A DNA stretch of 64,000 nt, from positions 85,378 to 149,377 of the forward strand of contig NZ_VTAW01000008.1 in the NCBI RefSeq assembly GCF_008245225.1. The letters are read 5' to 3'. This stretch comes from Natrialba swarupiae. Lineage in GTDB: Archaea; Halobacteriota; Halobacteria; Halobacteriales; Natrialbaceae. Both the position numbers and the translations under genes were made by a program. Position 1 is the first letter of the stretch. Each line of letters starts with the position of its first letter. The notes beneath the pieces were generated by a model. The model saw only the letters and a program-made list of their open reading frames with translations, was not told where the DNA came from and searched no databases. Of the stretch, positions 34,669-44,138 are shown piece after piece.

Positions 34669-35403
34669 ATGGGAATGTACGAAGTGTCGTTCAAACTCCG
34701 CCACGAGTGTCCCTATCGAGAGATCTCCGAGCAGTTTCCGGGGGTGTCGATCCGCGAGTGGTACCTTCAGGACTGCCAGGTCCTCGAGATCACCGCGTTG
34801 GACGCCGACGATGGCGAGTTGCTCGAGGTGATCGACGGTCTCGGGACGGTTCTGCACACCGCAGTCGACGGTTCGGACCTGAACGTGATCGTCCAGTCGT
34901 GTTCCTGCCCCATCGAGGAGTCCATCGTCCGGAAGTTCGAACGTCACAACTGCGTACATCTCCCGCCGACGGTGTACCGAAACGGCTGGGAACACTATTC
35001 TGTGATCGGATTCGACGAGAACGACGTCACTGCCCTGTTAGCGGAACTCGACGAGGACCGGGAGATCGACATCCTCTCGAAGACGTCGATCGAGGAGCGC
35101 CACGTTCCCCACAGTTCGTTGCTCTCGATCGACCGGCTGTTCGACGGACTCACGGAACGCCAACTCGAGGCCCTGCGGATCGCGCTGGATGCGGGCTACT
35201 ACAATCAGCCCCGGGACGCGTCGATCGAGGAGCTTGCCGAAGAGACGACCGTCGCCCGAGCGACCTTCGAAGAACATCTGCGGAAAGCCGAAAACAAACT
35301 CGTCGAGAACGCCGGCCAGTTCGTTCGCCTCCTGACCGAAACCCAGGAGGATGTGTTACGGGCGGGACCACAGCGTGCGCCGACGACCGCTGATAGTGAT
35401 TGA
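34669..35403 (+). CDS. HTH-10 regulator, probable regulator of the sulfur operon
   Basis: A 244-residue Bat-like regulator. The N-terminal domain has FKLRHECPYREISEQFPGV, DCQVLEITALDA and VQSCSCPIEE, with cysteines that could sense thiols or metals. The C-terminal HTH-10 reads LTERQLEALRIALDAGYY, SIEELAEETTVARATFEEHL. It is divergent from the rhodanese/MBL gene, with the palindrome at 34348-34369 in the 349-base gap between them, so it is the obvious candidate to control that operon. A start two residues later (34675) is also possible. Confidence 0.8.
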   Translation: MGMYEVSFKLRHECPYREISEQFPGVSIREWYLQDCQVLEITALDADDGELLEVIDGLGTVLHTAVDGSDLNVIVQSCSCPIEESIVRKFERHNCVHLPPTVYRNGWEHYSVIGFDENDVTALLAELDEDREIDILSKTSIEERHVPHSSLLSIDRLFDGLTERQLEALRIALDAGYYNQPRDASIEELAEETTVARATFEEHLRKAENKLVENAGQFVRLLTETQEDVLRAGPQRAPTTADSD

Positions 35404-35478
35404 TCGAGCCTGTCTCGAGTAAGTTCTCGAGTCAATTTTCACCGACCGGTCAAACAGCAAGACCTGGAAGCGGTCGCC

Positions 35479-35549
35479 GGACGGCTCTCTCGGAGAACGA
35501 TCACGGACCAGCTCTCTTGGCCAACGATCACGGGCCAGCTCTCTCGGCG
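35479..35549. repeat. Short tandem repeat (~27-base period, 2.6 copies)
   Basis: Units begin GGACGGCTCTCTCGGAGAAC, then GGACCAGCTCTCTTGGCCAA, then GGGCCAGCTCTCTCGGCG, with ACGATCAC closing the first two. It lies between the converging ends of the HTH-10 gene and the 35566 gene. Confidence 0.6.
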
Positions 35550-35565
35550 CTCGAGTCGTTCCGTC

Positions 35566-35931
35566 TCAGTTCTCCGGACCGGTACGAAACGGATCGTCGA
35601 GTTCACCTGGCCCGTCGTACGACGCGCGGATCGCGTCGACGTGCGACGGTGCATCGGGGTTCGACGCCGAGACGTCTCCAGCGCCCGGGACGACCGGCGA
35701 TCCGTTCAGGAACCCTTCGACGCCGGTAATCACCGGGCCGTACGCGAACTCACCGAACTCCTCGTGGGCGCAGACGACGCGTCCGCCGTCGACGCGACCG
35801 ACCGGTTCCGAAATCGTCCCGACGAGTCCGGACTCGTCCCACCAGCACAGCGAGACGATCACGTCCTCGAGATCGCCATCGATTCGCACGCTATCCCGGT
35901 CGGGAAACTCGATCACGGGCGATTCGGTCAT
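35566..35931 (-). CDS. Conserved-looking small acidic protein, function unknown
   Basis: A 121-residue soluble acidic protein starting MTESPVIEFPDRDSVRIDGD. It continues with DVIVSLCWWDESGLVGTISE, GRVVCAHEEFGEFAYGPV and VEGFLNGSPVVPGAG, a regular beta-strand pattern, and ends in a disordered tail. I know no function and see no catalytic motif. The in-frame extension to 36111 is Arg/Thr-rich and unlike coding sequence, so the start at 35931 is preferred. Confidence 0.5.
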   Translation of the reverse strand: MTESPVIEFPDRDSVRIDGDLEDVIVSLCWWDESGLVGTISEPVGRVDGGRVVCAHEEFGEFAYGPVITGVEGFLNGSPVVPGAGDVSASNPDAPSHVDAIRASYDGPGELDDPFRTGPEN

Positions 35932-36236
35932 CGATTCACAGCGGACGACGCCATCCGGTCGTCCCCACTCGCCTCGAGTTTCGGCACTGTCGTCGGATTC
36001 TGCCCACGGAACGGCGGCCGCCGGAGTCTTTCGATCGGGGTAGACGGTGCTGTTCGCTGTGAACAACTGGCGAACATACCTCACGATAGTTCGACCGGAC
36101 GTATCAATCATTGGTCACGAGTCGATGACTCTCACACAACGAGCAACGGACCATTCGCGGAGCGCGGACGCCGGTCCACTCGAGTCGTCTCGCTCGCGCT
36201 CGTCGGGTTTTTGTGGGCCGGTCGCCCACTCGGCGT

Positions 36237-36566
36237 ATGGTCGAGAATCCGTTCGACGCGGAGATCCGCGTCGGTGAGGTCCTCGAGGCCGAATCGTTCC
36301 CGGAGGCGAACAAACCGAAGATGACGAAGCTGTGGATCGACCTCGGCGAGGAACACGGCGAGATCCAGTCCGCTGGACAGCTGGATCACCACTACGATCC
36401 GGACGAACTCGAGGGAAAACAGGTGTTGTGCGCGACGACTCTCGGCTCCGTCCGGATCGCGGGGTTCAACTCCGAGGCGTTGACGGTCGGTGTCCCCGAC
36501 GAGGAGGGATTTCCGGTACTCGTCGAGCCGGAGACCGACGTGCCACTCGGCGGCGTACTGTTCTGA
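36237..36566 (+). CDS. tRNA-binding domain protein (CsaA/MetRS-C-like)
   Basis: A 109-residue OB-fold protein of the tRNA-binding-domain family found in CsaA and at the end of methionyl-tRNA synthetase. The pattern includes DAEIRVGEVLEAESFPEANK, KMTKLWIDLGEE, VLCATTLGSVRIAGFNSEAL and PETDVPLGGVLF. Such stand-alone proteins bind tRNA or act as export chaperones. The ATG at 36237 fits the family N-terminus. It is a single gene, with no partner nearby. Confidence 0.85.
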   Translation: MVENPFDAEIRVGEVLEAESFPEANKPKMTKLWIDLGEEHGEIQSAGQLDHHYDPDELEGKQVLCATTLGSVRIAGFNSEALTVGVPDEEGFPVLVEPETDVPLGGVLF

Positions 36567-36764
36567 CCGAACCGCGATACTCACCGCTGATACGGAGAGC
36601 CGAACGGTTTCCGGCCAGAGCCGAACAGGTTCGCCCCACCATTTCGGCGCGAACGTAACGGCTTCACTCCGTGAATTAATCCTACGATCAACCCGCCTTA
36701 TTTTCCCCAACAGTTGTCCTTATGTCGACAACACATTACAGAATTAAAATCATCAACGGTGGAG

Positions 36765-37106
36765 AATAAACATTTGGCGAAAATGTTTATTGTACCGAGA
36801 GACGGTGATCCCCGTATGTCGCATCAGGACGGGGCGAACCGAAGGTTCGCCGACCATTGGAGAGCTAGCTCTCCAAGAGGCTGCACGAGAACTTCGTTCT
36901 CGTGAACGCCATCGGCCTGTCATGCCGACAGGTCGTAAACCAGCAAATATCCCAACTCGGCGGTGCAGTGCCGTGGGAAGTCGTTCGAAAGATCGGAGAT
37001 CTTTCGTGATCACGAGAGAACTCCGTTCTCTCGGACGACCTCGCCGTCGTCGGGCTTTGCCCGACTGCCTGAGGGATCTTCGATCCCTCTCCGTTTACGG
37101 CGAGGT
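36765..37106. ncRNA. Array of about ten perfect short hairpins (candidate structured RNA or DNA element)
   Basis: Perfect inverted repeats follow one another. 36765-36791: 11-base arms AATAAACATTT, 5-base loop. 36833-36851: GGCGAACC, loop GAA. 36857-36876: 20-base palindrome TTGGAGAGCT plus mirror. 36884-36904: CACGAGAAC, loop TTC. 36916-36932: CCTGTC, loop 5. 36986-37006: CGAAAGATC, loop GGA. 37013-37033: CGAGAGAAC, loop TCC. 37049-37065: GTCGGGC, loop TTT. 37071-37089: GAGGGATC, loop TTC. An outer stem ACCTCGCCGT (37038-37047) pairs with 37097-37106 and encloses the last two. Arm sequences differ from one another, so it is not a simple repeat. No convincing protein is encoded. Type and function are unknown. 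Confidence 0.5.
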
Positions 37107-37205
37107 GGAGGTCACCTGATGGCAGTCCCGATCAGTACGAGGACGAACACTTTCGTGAGTCAGAAATAGCAGTAAACCTATCCGTCGGGCGAGAGCACAA
37201 CCAGT

Positions 37206-38642
37206 ATGGACGGCGATCCGCCACCGACGCAGGGACCGTCGGCCGAGGGAACCAACGTAGAAGGGGAGTCACCGCAGGTCGAGCAGACGGTCGAAACCGA
37301 GGAGGCGACGATTACCGACGACGCGGAACTCGAGCGAACGCTCGGACTTACCGGCGGCCTCGCGATCGGAATCGGGACGATGATCGGCGCGGGTATCTTC
37401 GTCTTCCCGGGCCTGGCGGCGGGTAACGCCGGGCCGGCCGCGTCGGTCTCGTTCGCCATCGGTGCCGTCGTCGCGTTGCTGGTGGCGTTGCCGGCGTCGG
37501 AACTCGCGACGGCGATGCCGAAAAGCGGCGGCGGCTACTACTTCATCTCGCGGGGACTCGGGTCGCTTGCCGGGGCCGTCGTCGGGCTCTCGCTGTGGTT
37601 CGGACTGGTGTTCGCCTCGGCGTTTTACCTCGTCGGCTTCGGCTATTACGCCGTCGACACGCTGGCCGAACTCGGTATCGCGGTCGGGACGGAGCTGGTC
37701 ATCCCGGTCGCGTTGTTGTTCGGTGCAGGATTCATCGCGTTGAACGTCACGGGGACCGAAAACGCGGCGAAACTCCAGAACGGCGTCGTCGCGTTGTTGC
37801 TGTCGATACTGGTCGTGTTTCTCGGATACGGCGGGCTCGATGCCGTCGGGCTCCTGGGCGAGCCGACGGCGCCCGAACAGTTCACACCGGCAGGAACCCT
37901 CCCCGTGTTCACGACGGCGGCGCTGGTTTTCACCTCGTATCTCGGCTTCGCACAGGTGGCGACCGTCGCCGGCGAGATGAAAGACCCGGGTCGAAATCTG
38001 CCGCTGGCGATGGTCGGATCGGTGCTCATCGTCGGTGTCCTCTACGTGGTGACGATCTTCGTCGCGACGAGCGCGTTCGGAAGCGATCAACTCCAGCGGT
38101 TCGGCGAGACGGCGATGGTCGAGGTCGGCCGCCACTACCTCGGCTCGATCGGCGCGTTCGCGATCGTCTTCGGCGGCTTACTCGCGACGATGTCGAGTGC
38201 CAACGCGTCGGTGCTCAGTACGTCTCGAGCCATCTACGCGGTCTCGCGGGACGCTCTCTTGCCCCAGCGAGCGAGCCGGATCAACCTCCGGTATGGAACG
38301 CCACACGTCGCGCTGGGTCTTGCGGGCGGACCGATTCTGGTGTTGACGGCGACGGGGCGCGTCGAACTGCTCGCCGAGGTCGCGTCGTTTCTCCACCTCA
38401 TCATGTACGGGCTGATCTGCGTCGCGCTCATCGCGTTGCGTCGTGACGAACCTGAGTGGTACGACCCAGACTTCCGGGTGCCCGGTTATCCCGTCGTCCC
38501 GGCGCTCGGTGCGATCAGTAGTTTCGCGTTGATCGCGTTCATGCAACCCGCCTCCCGGTACGTCGGCGGCGGGATCATGCTCTTGACCGTCGGCTGGTAT
38601 TTCTACTACGCCCGCGACGTCGAACTCAAAGGTGCACTATGA
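37206..38642 (+). CDS. APC-superfamily amino acid permease
   Basis: A 478-residue permease with 12 predicted helices after a ~45-residue acidic cytoplasmic start. The helix-1 motif [20 protein letters not shown] holds the broken-helix glycines that bind the amino or amine substrate. Further support: [35 protein letters not shown] and the helix 8 region [20 protein letters not shown]. The substrate is not predictable. The stop overlaps the ATG of a two-domain UspA gene, a common haloarchaeal arrangement in which the Usp protein is thought to regulate transport. The hairpin array ends 100 bases upstream of the start. Confidence 0.88.
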   Translation: MDGDPPPTQGPSAEGTNVEGESPQVEQTVETEEATITDDAELERTLGLTGGLAIGIGTMIGAGIFVFPGLAAGNAGPAASVSFAIGAVVALLVALPASELATAMPKSGGGYYFISRGLGSLAGAVVGLSLWFGLVFASAFYLVGFGYYAVDTLAELGIAVGTELVIPVALLFGAGFIALNVTGTENAAKLQNGVVALLLSILVVFLGYGGLDAVGLLGEPTAPEQFTPAGTLPVFTTAALVFTSYLGFAQVATVAGEMKDPGRNLPLAMVGSVLIVGVLYVVTIFVATSAFGSDQLQRFGETAMVEVGRHYLGSIGAFAIVFGGLLATMSSANASVLSTSRAIYAVSRDALLPQRASRINLRYGTPHVALGLAGGPILVLTATGRVELLAEVASFLHLIMYGLICVALIALRRDEPEWYDPDFRVPGYPVVPALGAISSFALIAFMQPASRYVGGGIMLLTVGWYFYYARDVELKGAL

Positions 38643-39361
38643 CACGCATACTCGTCCCGCTGGAAATACTCGAGGGTGAATCGATCTCGGCCGGGCTGAC
38701 AGCGTTGCTCGAGCCGATGAACGTGACCGTGCTGGGCTATCACGTCCTGCCAGAACAGACGCCGCCGGACCAGGCCCGGTTGCAGTACGAAGAGCGCGCG
38801 ACGGACGCCCTCGAGGATCTCGCGATGGAGTTCGGGGCCGGCGAGGGGACCGCCGACTATCGTCTCGTCTTCACCCACAATCGCAAGCAGACGTTCGACC
38901 GGATCGCCGCGGAGACGGCATCGGACGTCTACGCCATTCCGGGAGCGACCGGTCCGGTCGAACGACTCCTCGTGGCGCTTTCGGGCGACGTCGCCGTCAA
39001 CCGGATCGTCTCGTTCGTCGCGCAACTGGTCGGCGACCGCGAGATCGACGTCACGCTCTTTCTGGCGACCGACGAGGAGGACGCCGGTCGAGAACTCCTC
39101 GAGACGAGCGCTCAGGTGCTCTCCGAAGACGGAATCGCGGTTCGAACCGAACTCGCGGTCGACGAACCGCCGCTCGAGGCGCTCGTGGCCGCCGCCGTCG
39201 ATCACGACGCCATCGTCATGGGCGAACGCGCGCCGTCACTCCGGACGCTCGTTTTCGGCGAGGAAGCCGAACGCGTCGCGACCGAGTCGGTCGGCCCGGT
39301 ACTCGTCGTTCGACGTGGCGAGGAGGCCCGCGACCGATCCGCGAGCACCGGTGGGCCCTGA
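38639..39361 (+). CDS. UspA-type protein coupled to the permease
   Basis: A 240-residue protein of two UspA-like halves. It begins [20 protein letters not shown] and has [40 protein letters not shown], then a second half with [50 protein letters not shown] and [15 protein letters not shown]. The ATP-binding glycines are poorly kept. The ATGA overlap with the permease gene shows translation coupling. Its closest relative in the window is the protein at 39408-40190, so they probably arose by duplication. Confidence 0.8.
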   Translation: MTRILVPLEILEGESISAGLTALLEPMNVTVLGYHVLPEQTPPDQARLQYEERATDALEDLAMEFGAGEGTADYRLVFTHNRKQTFDRIAAETASDVYAIPGATGPVERLLVALSGDVAVNRIVSFVAQLVGDREIDVTLFLATDEEDAGRELLETSAQVLSEDGIAVRTELAVDEPPLEALVAAAVDHDAIVMGERAPSLRTLVFGEEAERVATESVGPVLVVRRGEEARDRSASTGGP

Positions 39362-39407
39362 TCGAGAAGTTCCGTCAAACCGATGGTGTGTCGTCGATCG
39401 CAACGGG

Positions 39408-40190
39408 TCAAGGAGCGTCGTCGTGTTCGTCCCCGGTAGCGGCCGATTCCTCTGCATCTTCGACCTCGAGGTACTCTCCACGGATCACGAGCACGGGATC
39501 GACGGTCTTTCTGGCCAGCGTTTTCGCCCGGTCGCGGAAGATGAACCGACGAATCGACGGGCGACTCTCGCCGACGACGAGCAGGTCGTACTCGCTCGCC
39601 ACGTTCAGGATCTCCCGCGACGGCGAGCCGTCGACGCTGAGCGCCGTGTCGACTCGATCGCGATCGACTCCGACTGCGATCAGTTCGTCGACGGCATCGT
39701 CGAGAAGTTCGGACCCACGGTCGCGGTCACCCTCGTCGGAGGTGACGTGGAAGAAGGTCACATCGAGGTCGGTGCCGGCGACTAGTGCGCCGAGTAACTG
39801 GGCGATGTACTCGAGGTTGACGTCGCTTCGGATCGCGACGAGGACCGACTCGAGAACGGGTGCGGGATTGACCAGCAGGACGCCGTCACACTCCGTCTCG
39901 ACGGCGACCCGCTCGAAGGTCTCGAGGCGATCGTGGGTGAAGACGATCCGGGTGGAGACGTCGAGGCAGCCGGCGTCTTCGAACGTTTGCTGGACGTCGT
40001 CGAGTTCGTCGCGAACGCGGGACTCGTACTGGTCACGTGCCTGGCCGGGACCGGTCTGGTCGGGAACCACCCGGTAGCCGAGCAACACGACGGGAACGGA
40101 CGCGAACGCGTCGACGACCGTCCGGGGAACGGACTCGCCGCCGAGGACGTCGATCGGGATCAGGACGCGATGGTCGCGGGGTGCAGCCAT
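39408..40190 (-). CDS. UspA-type protein (paralogue of the 38639 gene)
   Basis: A 260-residue two-half UspA protein beginning MAAPRDHRVLIPIDVLGGES. Matching segments to its neighbour are VLLGYRVVPDQTGPGQARDQ, IVFTHDRLETFERVAVETE, VLVAIRSDVNLEYIAQLLGA, VTFFHVTSDE and LLVVGESRPSIRRFIFRD. The tail is acidic. The two genes converge end to end, so this is an inverted paralogue pair. The ATG at 40190 is chosen because the upstream in-frame extension is not protein-like. A 26-base inverted repeat lies 65 bases upstream. Confidence 0.8.
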   Translation of the reverse strand: MAAPRDHRVLIPIDVLGGESVPRTVVDAFASVPVVLLGYRVVPDQTGPGQARDQYESRVRDELDDVQQTFEDAGCLDVSTRIVFTHDRLETFERVAVETECDGVLLVNPAPVLESVLVAIRSDVNLEYIAQLLGALVAGTDLDVTFFHVTSDEGDRDRGSELLDDAVDELIAVGVDRDRVDTALSVDGSPSREILNVASEYDLLVVGESRPSIRRFIFRDRAKTLARKTVDPVLVIRGEYLEVEDAEESAATGDEHDDAP

Positions 40191-40254
40191 TCTGGGAGTC
40201 GTTTCACGAGATAGGACGGCGACCGTAATAGAACCGGCACGAACGCAGTGATTA

Positions 40255-40280
40255 GTGTCACAGCTACCGATATGTGACAC
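40255..40280. promoter_or_regulatory. Inverted repeat between the UspA and mutS genes
   Basis: GTGTCACA and TGTGACAC are perfect 8-base arms around ten bases (GCTACCGATA). The 10-base spacing puts the arms about two helical turns apart, typical for a dimeric regulator. It lies 65 bases before the UspA start and 172 before mutS. Confidence 0.45.
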
Positions 40281-40451
40281 GAGAAAACCGTGTTCGTACG
40301 TCGTGGCAACGATGTGCCGACACGACCGTGGCCGTTCCCGGTCGCGTCGGTATTGCGTGAGGACAGCCCGCCCAGACCGCCGGAGGCTCGAGACGGTCAC
40401 TTCCACCGCGGATCCCGCAGGGTTTTTGGCGTGGCCCGCCAGTCACCGCAC

Positions 40452-43103
40452 ATGACCGAGGCGACGGGGATCGTCGGGGAGTTCTTCTCGCTCAAAGAGG
40501 GGACCGACGCGGAGTTGTTGGCGATGCAGTGTGGCGACTTCTACGAATTCTTCGGCGAGGACGCTGAATTCGTTAGCGACGAACTCGATCTGAAAGTCTC
40601 CCAGAAGTCCTCCCACGGCTCGTCGTATCCGATGGCCGGCGTGCCGGTCGACGACCTCACGCCCTACCTCAAGGCGCTGGTCGAACGCGGCTATCGAGTA
40701 GCGGTCGCCGACCAGTACGAGACCGACGACGGACACGCACGCGAGATCGTCCGCGTCGTCACGCCCGGAACGTTACTCGAGACCACCGAGGCGGACGCCC
40801 AGTACCTCGCGACGATCGTCGAGACCGACGGGAACGGACGCTCGGCGGCTGACTACGGGCTCGCGTTCGCGGACGTGACGACGGGACGCTTTCTCGTCGC
40901 CGACGCCGAGGACCTCGACGAGGCGCTGACGGAACTGTACCGGTTCGACCCCGTCGAACTCCTTCCGGGTCCCGACGTCCGAACCGACGACGACCTGCTG
41001 GACGCCGTCCGCGAGCGCACCGACGCCACCATGACGCTCCACGAGACGGAAGCGTTCGCGCCAAAACGGGCCGGCCACGCCGTTCGCGACCAGTTCGGCC
41101 GCGAGACAGTCGACCGTCTCGGCGTCGGCGAATCCGCAATCGCGGCCGCCGGCGCGATTCTCTCGTACGTCGAGGAGTCGGGAACTGGCGTCCTGGCGTC
41201 GATGACCCGCATTCAGACCCACCAGGGCGACGATCACGTCACGCTCGATGCGACGACCCAGCGCAACCTCGAGCTAACGGAAACGATGCACGGCGACGGC
41301 GACGGCTCGCTGTTCGAGACGATCGATCACACCGAGACGAGCGCCGGGGCCCGCCTACTGAAGGAGTGGCTCCAGCGGCCCCGGCGATCGGTCGAGGTCC
41401 TCGAGACCCGACGGGAGAGCGTCGCGGCACTCTCGTCGTCGGCGCTCGCTCGTGATGAGATCCGCGAGACGCTCGGCGACGCGTACGACCTGGCGCGACT
41501 CGCCTCGAAGGCGAGTCACGGCAGCGCCGACGCGCGGGACCTGCTCGCGGCCCGGGAGACACTCGCCGTCCTCCCCGAGGTCGTCGAGACCGTCGGGAGC
41601 GACCCCGAACTCGCCGACTCGCCGCTGACCGACGTCGTCGACCGACCCGACGGAGCGGCGGCGGACGAACTCCGGGAGCGCCTCGAGGAGGCCATCGCGC
41701 CCGAGCCGCCGTCGACGGTGACCCAGGGTGGGCTCTTCCAGTACGGGTACGACGACGAACTGGACGAGGTGATCGACCGCCACGAGGAACTCACAGAGTG
41801 GTTCGACACGCTCGCCGACCGCGAGAAACGCCAGTACGGCCTCGCACACGTCACCGTCGATCGGAACAAGACCGACGGCTACTACGTCCAGGTCGGCAAG
41901 TCCGCGGCCGACGGCGTCCCCGACCACTACGAGGAGATCAAGACGCTGAAGAACTCGAAGCGGTTCACGACCGACGAACTCGAGGAGAAAGAACGGGAGA
42001 TGCTCAGACTCGAGGAGCGACGCGGCGACCTCGAGTACGAACTGTTCGAAGCGCTTCGTGAGGACGTGGCGGCGCGGGCGGAGCTGTTACAGGACGTCGG
42101 GCGGACGCTCGCGACCGTCGACGCGCTCGCGAGCCTGGCAACCCACGCGGCGGAAAACCGGTGGGTTGCACCCGAGTTACACCGGGGAGATCGCCTCGAG
42201 ATCGAACAGGGCCGGCACCCGGTCGTCGAGCAGACGACGGAGTTCGTCCCGAACGACGTCGGGATGACCGACGACCAGCAGTTTCTCGTCGTGACGGGAC
42301 CCAACATGTCGGGGAAGTCGACGTACATGCGCCAGGTCGCCTGTATCGTGTTGCTCGCACAGGTCGGTAGCTTCGTCCCCGCGAAGCGAGCCGAGATCGG
42401 TCTCGTCGACGGCATCTTCACCCGCGTCGGCGCGCTGGACGAACTCGCCCAGGGGCGATCCACGTTCATGGTCGAGATGAGCGAGCTCTCGAACATCCTG
42501 CACACGGCGACCGAGGAGTCACTCGTCATCTTAGACGAGGTCGGCCGCGGGACCGCGACGTACGACGGCATCTCGATCGCCTGGGCGGCGACCGAGTACC
42601 TCCACAACGAAGTGGGCGCGAAGACGCTGTTTGCGACCCACTACCACGAACTGACCGGTCTGGCGGAGAACCTCCCTCGCGTCGCGAACGTCCACGTCGC
42701 GGCGGACGAACGCGACGGCGACGTCACCTTCCTCCGGACCGTCCGCGACGGGCCGACCGACCGCTCTTATGGCATCCACGTCGCCGACCTCGCCGGCGTC
42801 CCCGGCCCCGTCGTCGACCGCGCTCGAGACGTCTTGGATCGGCTGCGCGAGGAGAAAGCCATCGAGGCGAAAGGCGGCTCGAGCGAGCCCGTCCAGACGG
42901 TGTTCGACGTCTCGAGCGGCCAGTTCCGCGGGCCGGCGAACGCCGACGGCGGGGAGCCCCCCGAGGCAGGCGAGACGAACGAGTCGATCGATCCCGAGGC
43001 GAAGGACGTACTCGAGGACCTCGAGTCGATCGACGTCAACGAGACTCCGCCGGTCGAGTTGATCACGAAGGTCCAGAAGTGGCAGCGGCGACTCGAGGAG
43101 TGA
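40452..43103 (+). CDS. mutS: DNA mismatch repair protein MutS
   Basis: Mismatch recognition ATPase of 883 residues, full length for MutS1. The mismatch-reading motif is MQCGDFYEFFGEDAEF near residue 25-40, including the Phe-x-Glu. The ATPase domain has Walker A GPNMSGKSTYMRQ near residue 615, the region FTRVGALDELAQGRSTFMVE, Walker B VILDEVGRGT near residue 690 and FATHYHELTGLAENL. The start at 40452 (MTEATGIVGEFFSL) matches the family; in-frame codons upstream are not protein-like. The TGA at 43101-43103 begins a diverged Family I repeat. MutL is encoded 1.3 kb downstream on the same strand. Confidence 0.97.
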   Translation: MTEATGIVGEFFSLKEGTDAELLAMQCGDFYEFFGEDAEFVSDELDLKVSQKSSHGSSYPMAGVPVDDLTPYLKALVERGYRVAVADQYETDDGHAREIVRVVTPGTLLETTEADAQYLATIVETDGNGRSAADYGLAFADVTTGRFLVADAEDLDEALTELYRFDPVELLPGPDVRTDDDLLDAVRERTDATMTLHETEAFAPKRAGHAVRDQFGRETVDRLGVGESAIAAAGAILSYVEESGTGVLASMTRIQTHQGDDHVTLDATTQRNLELTETMHGDGDGSLFETIDHTETSAGARLLKEWLQRPRRSVEVLETRRESVAALSSSALARDEIRETLGDAYDLARLASKASHGSADARDLLAARETLAVLPEVVETVGSDPELADSPLTDVVDRPDGAAADELRERLEEAIAPEPPSTVTQGGLFQYGYDDELDEVIDRHEELTEWFDTLADREKRQYGLAHVTVDRNKTDGYYVQVGKSAADGVPDHYEEIKTLKNSKRFTTDELEEKEREMLRLEERRGDLEYELFEALREDVAARAELLQDVGRTLATVDALASLATHAAENRWVAPELHRGDRLEIEQGRHPVVEQTTEFVPNDVGMTDDQQFLVVTGPNMSGKSTYMRQVACIVLLAQVGSFVPAKRAEIGLVDGIFTRVGALDELAQGRSTFMVEMSELSNILHTATEESLVILDEVGRGTATYDGISIAWAATEYLHNEVGAKTLFATHYHELTGLAENLPRVANVHVAADERDGDVTFLRTVRDGPTDRSYGIHVADLAGVPGPVVDRARDVLDRLREEKAIEAKGGSSEPVQTVFDVSSGQFRGPANADGGEPPEAGETNESIDPEAKDVLEDLESIDVNETPPVELITKVQKWQRRLEE

Positions 43104-43185
43104 GACGGACTGCCGTCCCGTCGGATCGGTTCGCCCTGGGACAGGTCGCAGTCACATCGGAGACGACGGACGGTAGACCACACGA
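43101..43185. repeat. Family I palindromic repeat (diverged copy after mutS)
   Basis: The left arm TGAGACGGACTGCCGTCC includes the mutS stop codon; the right arm ACGGACGGTAGACCACACGA is its imperfect inverse. With the copy at 44139 it brackets the dapA-family gene. Confidence 0.5.
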
Positions 43186-43240
43186 GAGGGCGTCGAAGCG
43201 ACCAGAGGCGTTTTCTCCTCGCCGGTGAAAGCACACCGCT

Positions 43241-44131
43241 ATGAGCCTTCGCGGAGCACTCGAGGGGATCACCGTCCCACTCGTGACTCCCTTCGAGCCG
43301 GAATCGGACGTCGTCGACGAACCGGCCCTCGAGGAGTTGGTCGACCACCTCCTCGAAAACGGCGTAGACGCCGTGTTGCCCTGCGGAACGACCGGCGAGT
43401 TCGCGAGCCTCACGGACGAGGAGCGCCGCCGGGTCCACGAGGTCGTTCACGAGCGCGTCGACGGCGAGGTGCCGGTGCTCGCCGGCGCGGCCGCGACGAG
43501 CGTCCCGGAGACCGTCGACTATCTCGAGGAGGCGGCCGACCTCGGAGCCGACGGTGCCGTGATCGTCCCGCCGTACTTCCACACGGCGAACGATCCCGCG
43601 GGCAACCGGCGCTTCTTCGAGGCCGTCGCCGACGAGTCGCCGCTCCCGCTCCTGGTGTACAACATCCCCGCCTGTACCGGCGGACGGATCGAACCCGAGA
43701 CCCTCGCGGCGGTCGCGAGCCACGAGAACGTACTCGGGCTGAAGGACTCGAGTGGCGACCTCGAGTACCACCTGGCAGCGATCCGGCGGACGCCCGAGGA
43801 GTTTCTCGTCCTCCAGGGGTACGACGCCCTGCTCGTGCCGGCGCTCCGGATGGGTGCCGACGGCGGGGTAAACGCGCTCTCGAACGTCGCCCCCGCGGCG
43901 TACGCCGAACTGTACGAGGTGGCCGGCGAGGAACGCGGGCGGACGCTGCAGGACGCCGTTGCCGAGCTATTCGTGGCCTGTGGCGAGTACGGCTTCGCGC
44001 CGGCGACGAAGGCCGCGCTCGCCCATCGTGGGACGATCCCCACCGACGCCGTCCGTCCGCCGCTGGTCGAGGTCCCCGAGGACGGTACCGAGCGGATCGG
44101 GAGCGCGGTCGACGACCTGCTCGAGATCTAA
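43241..44131 (+). CDS. DapA/NanA-family aldolase (possible 2-keto-3-deoxygluconate aldolase)
   Basis: A 296-residue class I aldolase of the dihydrodipicolinate synthase superfamily. Key parts: PCGTTGEFASLTDEERRRV (substrate carboxylate binding), LVYNIPACTGGRI with the catalytic Tyr, GLKDSSGD with the Schiff-base Lys, and a terminal LAHRGTIPTDAVRPPL. True DapA is one option. Because a KDG-kinase-like gene lies 4 kb away and haloarchaea use DapA-family enzymes for KDG cleavage, 2-keto-3-deoxygluconate aldolase is an equal option. It is inserted between mutS and mutL and bracketed by palindromic repeats. Confidence 0.82.
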   Translation: MSLRGALEGITVPLVTPFEPESDVVDEPALEELVDHLLENGVDAVLPCGTTGEFASLTDEERRRVHEVVHERVDGEVPVLAGAAATSVPETVDYLEEAADLGADGAVIVPPYFHTANDPAGNRRFFEAVADESPLPLLVYNIPACTGGRIEPETLAAVASHENVLGLKDSSGDLEYHLAAIRRTPEEFLVLQGYDALLVPALRMGADGGVNALSNVAPAAYAELYEVAGEERGRTLQDAVAELFVACGEYGFAPATKAALAHRGTIPTDAVRPPLVEVPEDGTERIGSAVDDLLEI

Positions 44132-44138
44132 GCTCCAG

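Noticed and set aside
36790..37169. Short open frames across the hairpin array
   Set aside because: They are Arg/Ser-rich and in several frames; the perfect inverted repeats explain the sequence better than a protein.
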